From: Cognataquiflexum rubidum
GTDB taxonomy: Bacteria; Bacteroidota; Bacteroidia; Cytophagales; Cyclobacteriaceae
Reading direction: 5' to 3'
Length of the DNA: 64,000 bases
Assembly (NCBI RefSeq): GCF_022538115.1
Contig: NZ_JAKZAL010000013.1
Location: 100,877-164,876, forward strand
Shown: positions 62,655-64,000 of the stretch, in pieces
Layout of the letters: each line of letters begins with the position of its first letter
Position numbering within the stretch: the first letter of the stretch is position 1
Position numbers and translations under genes: made by a program
Notes under the pieces: model-generated
What the model was told of the DNA's origin: nothing
What the model saw: the letters and a program-made list of their open reading frames with translations, nothing else
Databases searched by the model: none

Positions 62655-63113
62655 CTATTTCAAGGCCAATACGATCTCCTTTCGGGAATTGATTTCCAAT
62701 TTTTTGTATATATGGTTGATATGGGACTTGAGGGTACTGTGCTCGATAAAGAGGGTGGCACAGATTTCTTTGTTGCTTTTTCCTGCAAGGATATGATTGA
62801 GTACTTCTTTTTCTTTGAAAGAGAGTTGGTTGAGTCTGTGTTGGAGGGAGGATTCTTTGTTTTTTTCTTCTGATTGGAGTTTGTCCATCAGCAAACGGAC
62901 TTTGGAATACTCTATCCTTGCCCAAGCTATGGATACTCCAAAAGAAGCGGCCATGATAAGGACAAGTACATACACAGTTTCATTCCATTCCAATTTGTCT
63001 GCGACTTCCCCGAAGAGGATGTACACTGCCCCCAGGAATAAAAGCGTAAATGAAGTTAGGAGGATTTTTTGGAACCTGAATAAGGCATCAGGATTGGCTA
63101 ATAATGATCTCAT
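62655..63113 (-). CDS. Membrane-anchored LuxR-type transcriptional regulator
   Basis: I chose the ATG at 63113 (MRSLLANPDALFRF), which gives 152 residues; the frame to 63179 adds 22. Two transmembrane helices (ILLTSFTLLFLGAVYILFG and VYVLVLIMAASFGVSIAW) precede a short coiled coil. A C-terminal GerE/LuxR helix-turn-helix follows (LSFKEKEVLNHILAGKSNKEICATLFIEHSTLKSHINHIYKKL). There is no receiver or sensor domain, so the signal may be membrane state or a partner protein. The target could be the downstream exported orphan. 62484-62654 holds no gene. Confidence 0.85.
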   Translation of the reverse strand: MRSLLANPDALFRFQKILLTSFTLLFLGAVYILFGEVADKLEWNETVYVLVLIMAASFGVSIAWARIEYSKVRLLMDKLQSEEKNKESSLQHRLNQLSFKEKEVLNHILAGKSNKEICATLFIEHSTLKSHINHIYKKLEINSRKEIVLALK

Positions 63114-63381
63114 AAAATGAAAAATGGTTAATTGGTGTGGTTTGATATGGGCAGGGATCGGTTCTGTTTGGCTAATCACAAAAAACTACCTAGATTTTTA
63201 TCCTTTTCAGGATGGATTAAAAGACTTGAATACAAGCATCTGTTTGGCTAATACCCTAGTATCAAGTGTTTTAAAATTAGATAATATCCTTTAGAATTAA
63301 AGACACTTTATAAACATTTCTATAAAAATTAGAAATCGGCGGAGATGGGGGAGAATTCGGTAAGGGGGAGGGGGAATTTGG

Positions 63382-63595
63382 CAGTTATCAGTCGCAGTTT
63401 TCAGTGATCAGTTCTCAGTCACAGTTGGTAGGTGGGAAAAGTAGGGGATTTGGGGAATTTTGTACAAGGTATCATGTACAAAGTACCAAGTACGAAGCGG
63501 GGAAATAGACGCGAGAGCCGAGAAACGAGAAACGAGAGCCAAGTAGCGAGAGCCGAGAAGAATTGGGTACAAAGTATAAAGTACCAAGTACCAAG
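63382..63595. repeat. Mosaic of heptamer arrays with three different words
   Basis: 63382-63428: CAGTnnn units spaced 7, 6, 7, 7, 7, 6 bases. 63463-63497: five TACnAAG units. 63511-63559: seven units near CCGAGAA/GCGAGAG. 63568-63595: four TAC-AAG units. Periods stay at 7 while the word changes. The region 63180-64000 contains no gene I can support. Confidence 0.7.
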
Positions 63596-63706
63596 ACTTT
63601 CAAAAATAGAAACAAGATCTGTGTTCATCTTTTTTATCTGTGGTTAAAAAAACTAGATCTGTTTTGGCGGAAACTATACTTACAATTTCCCATCAAATTA
63701 GCCAAA
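63595..63706. repeat. 112-base direct repeat, copy 1
   Basis: Identical to 63889-64000 except for one base (A at 63612, C in copy 2), with an offset of 294 bases. It includes the intergenic word ATCTGTGTTCATC that I know from other Bacteroidota genomes. A weak CCCCTTCGGGG hairpin with T6 follows at 63750-63767. Confidence 0.9.
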
Positions 63707-63790
63707 ACCATATTCAATTTCACACTTCATTTTATTCTATAAATATGTTACCCCTTCGGGGTTTTTTCACGCTGACAACTAAAAAAAGAT

Positions 63791-63891
63791 GCTAGACACA
63801 AGATGCAAGACTAAAAAATAGACACAAGATTCAAGACTTGATTACCCGACAACAAAATAAGACATAAGATTCAAGACACAAGATCCAAGAC
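63791..63891. repeat. Heptamer array (ACAAGAT/TCAAGAC type), interrupted
   Basis: Runs of 7-base units ACAAGAT, GCAAGAC, TCAAGAC and CCAAGAC at 63791-63811, 63824-63837 and 63864-63891, separated by A-rich spacers. The reverse complement of the array at 52219-52253. Confidence 0.65.
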
Positions 63892-64000
63892 TTTCAAAAA
63901 TAGACACAAGATCTGTGTTCATCTTTTTTATCTGTGGTTAAAAAAACTAGATCTGTTTTGGCGGAAACTATACTTACAATTTCCCATCAAATTAGCCAAA
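63889..64000. repeat. 112-base direct repeat, copy 2 (runs to window edge)
   Basis: Second copy of 63595-63706 with a single difference; it may extend beyond the window. Both copies start directly at the end of a heptamer array (GACTTTC). Confidence 0.9.

Noticed and set aside
63750..63767. Strong terminator at CCCCTTCGGGG plus T6
   Set aside because: The stem is only 4-5 base pairs and no gene ends nearby; kept only as a remark.

Overview
The window looks like a chromosomal segment of a Bacteroidota member, most likely order Cytophagales and close to Cyclobacteriaceae such as Algoriphagus or Aquiflexum. The family guess is inference. The phylum rests on several features: a SusC/SusD pair with an ECF sigma/FecR switch, gldH directly behind a PSP1-domain ricT gene, a type IX secretion (T9SS) C-terminal sorting domain, promoters of the TTTG/TAnnTTTG type, and few Shine-Dalgarno sites. 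I see no prophage, intact insertion sequence or CRISPR array.

Layout. 1-10980 (minus): an ECF sigma, anti-sigma, SusC, SusD module followed by four exported enzymes in mirror order (RraA-like, enolase-superfamily dehydratase, a second dehydratase, RraA-like), probably for uptake and periplasmic breakdown of a sugar acid or related hydroxy acid. 11.2-29.6 kb: housekeeping and repair genes (rlmD, an SDR oxidoreductase, a large helicase, gldH, ricT, purD, recQ, a kdsD-manC-MazG sugar-nucleotide operon, an exonuclease/GIY-YIG fusion, a GH30 hydrolase). 29.8-44.7 kb: an envelope block (Tricorn-like protease, AsmA-like protein, cyclophilin), an acyltransferase, tRNA-Gln, a hemolysin III protein, the rpsF-rpsR-rplI operon, two methyltransferases, apaG and ung. 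44.7-48.3 kb: an SMP-30 protein, an EEP nuclease and an AbgT transporter.

48.3-64 kb is accessory and eroding. It holds a tandem family of small lipoproteins (five intact, one relic) accompanied by two broken copies of one AAA ATPase, then a TolB-like protein, an MpaB-type oxygenase and a DUF2752/TM2/DUF4097 operon. After that come a T9SS-secreted protein whose sorting-domain coding sequence is duplicated across an orphan gene, a frameshifted HEPN/AbiU2-like gene, an exported orphan, and a membrane-anchored LuxR-type regulator.

The most unusual signals are three. First, the lipoprotein/ATPase cluster, with relics visible only after reading through stops. Second, a set of intergenic arrays with different sequences but the same 7-nt (sometimes 8-nt) period, densest at 63.4-63.9 kb. 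Third, duplicated or broken accessory genes between 59 and 61.4 kb. All functional assignments come from reading motifs and family resemblance; no searches were run.
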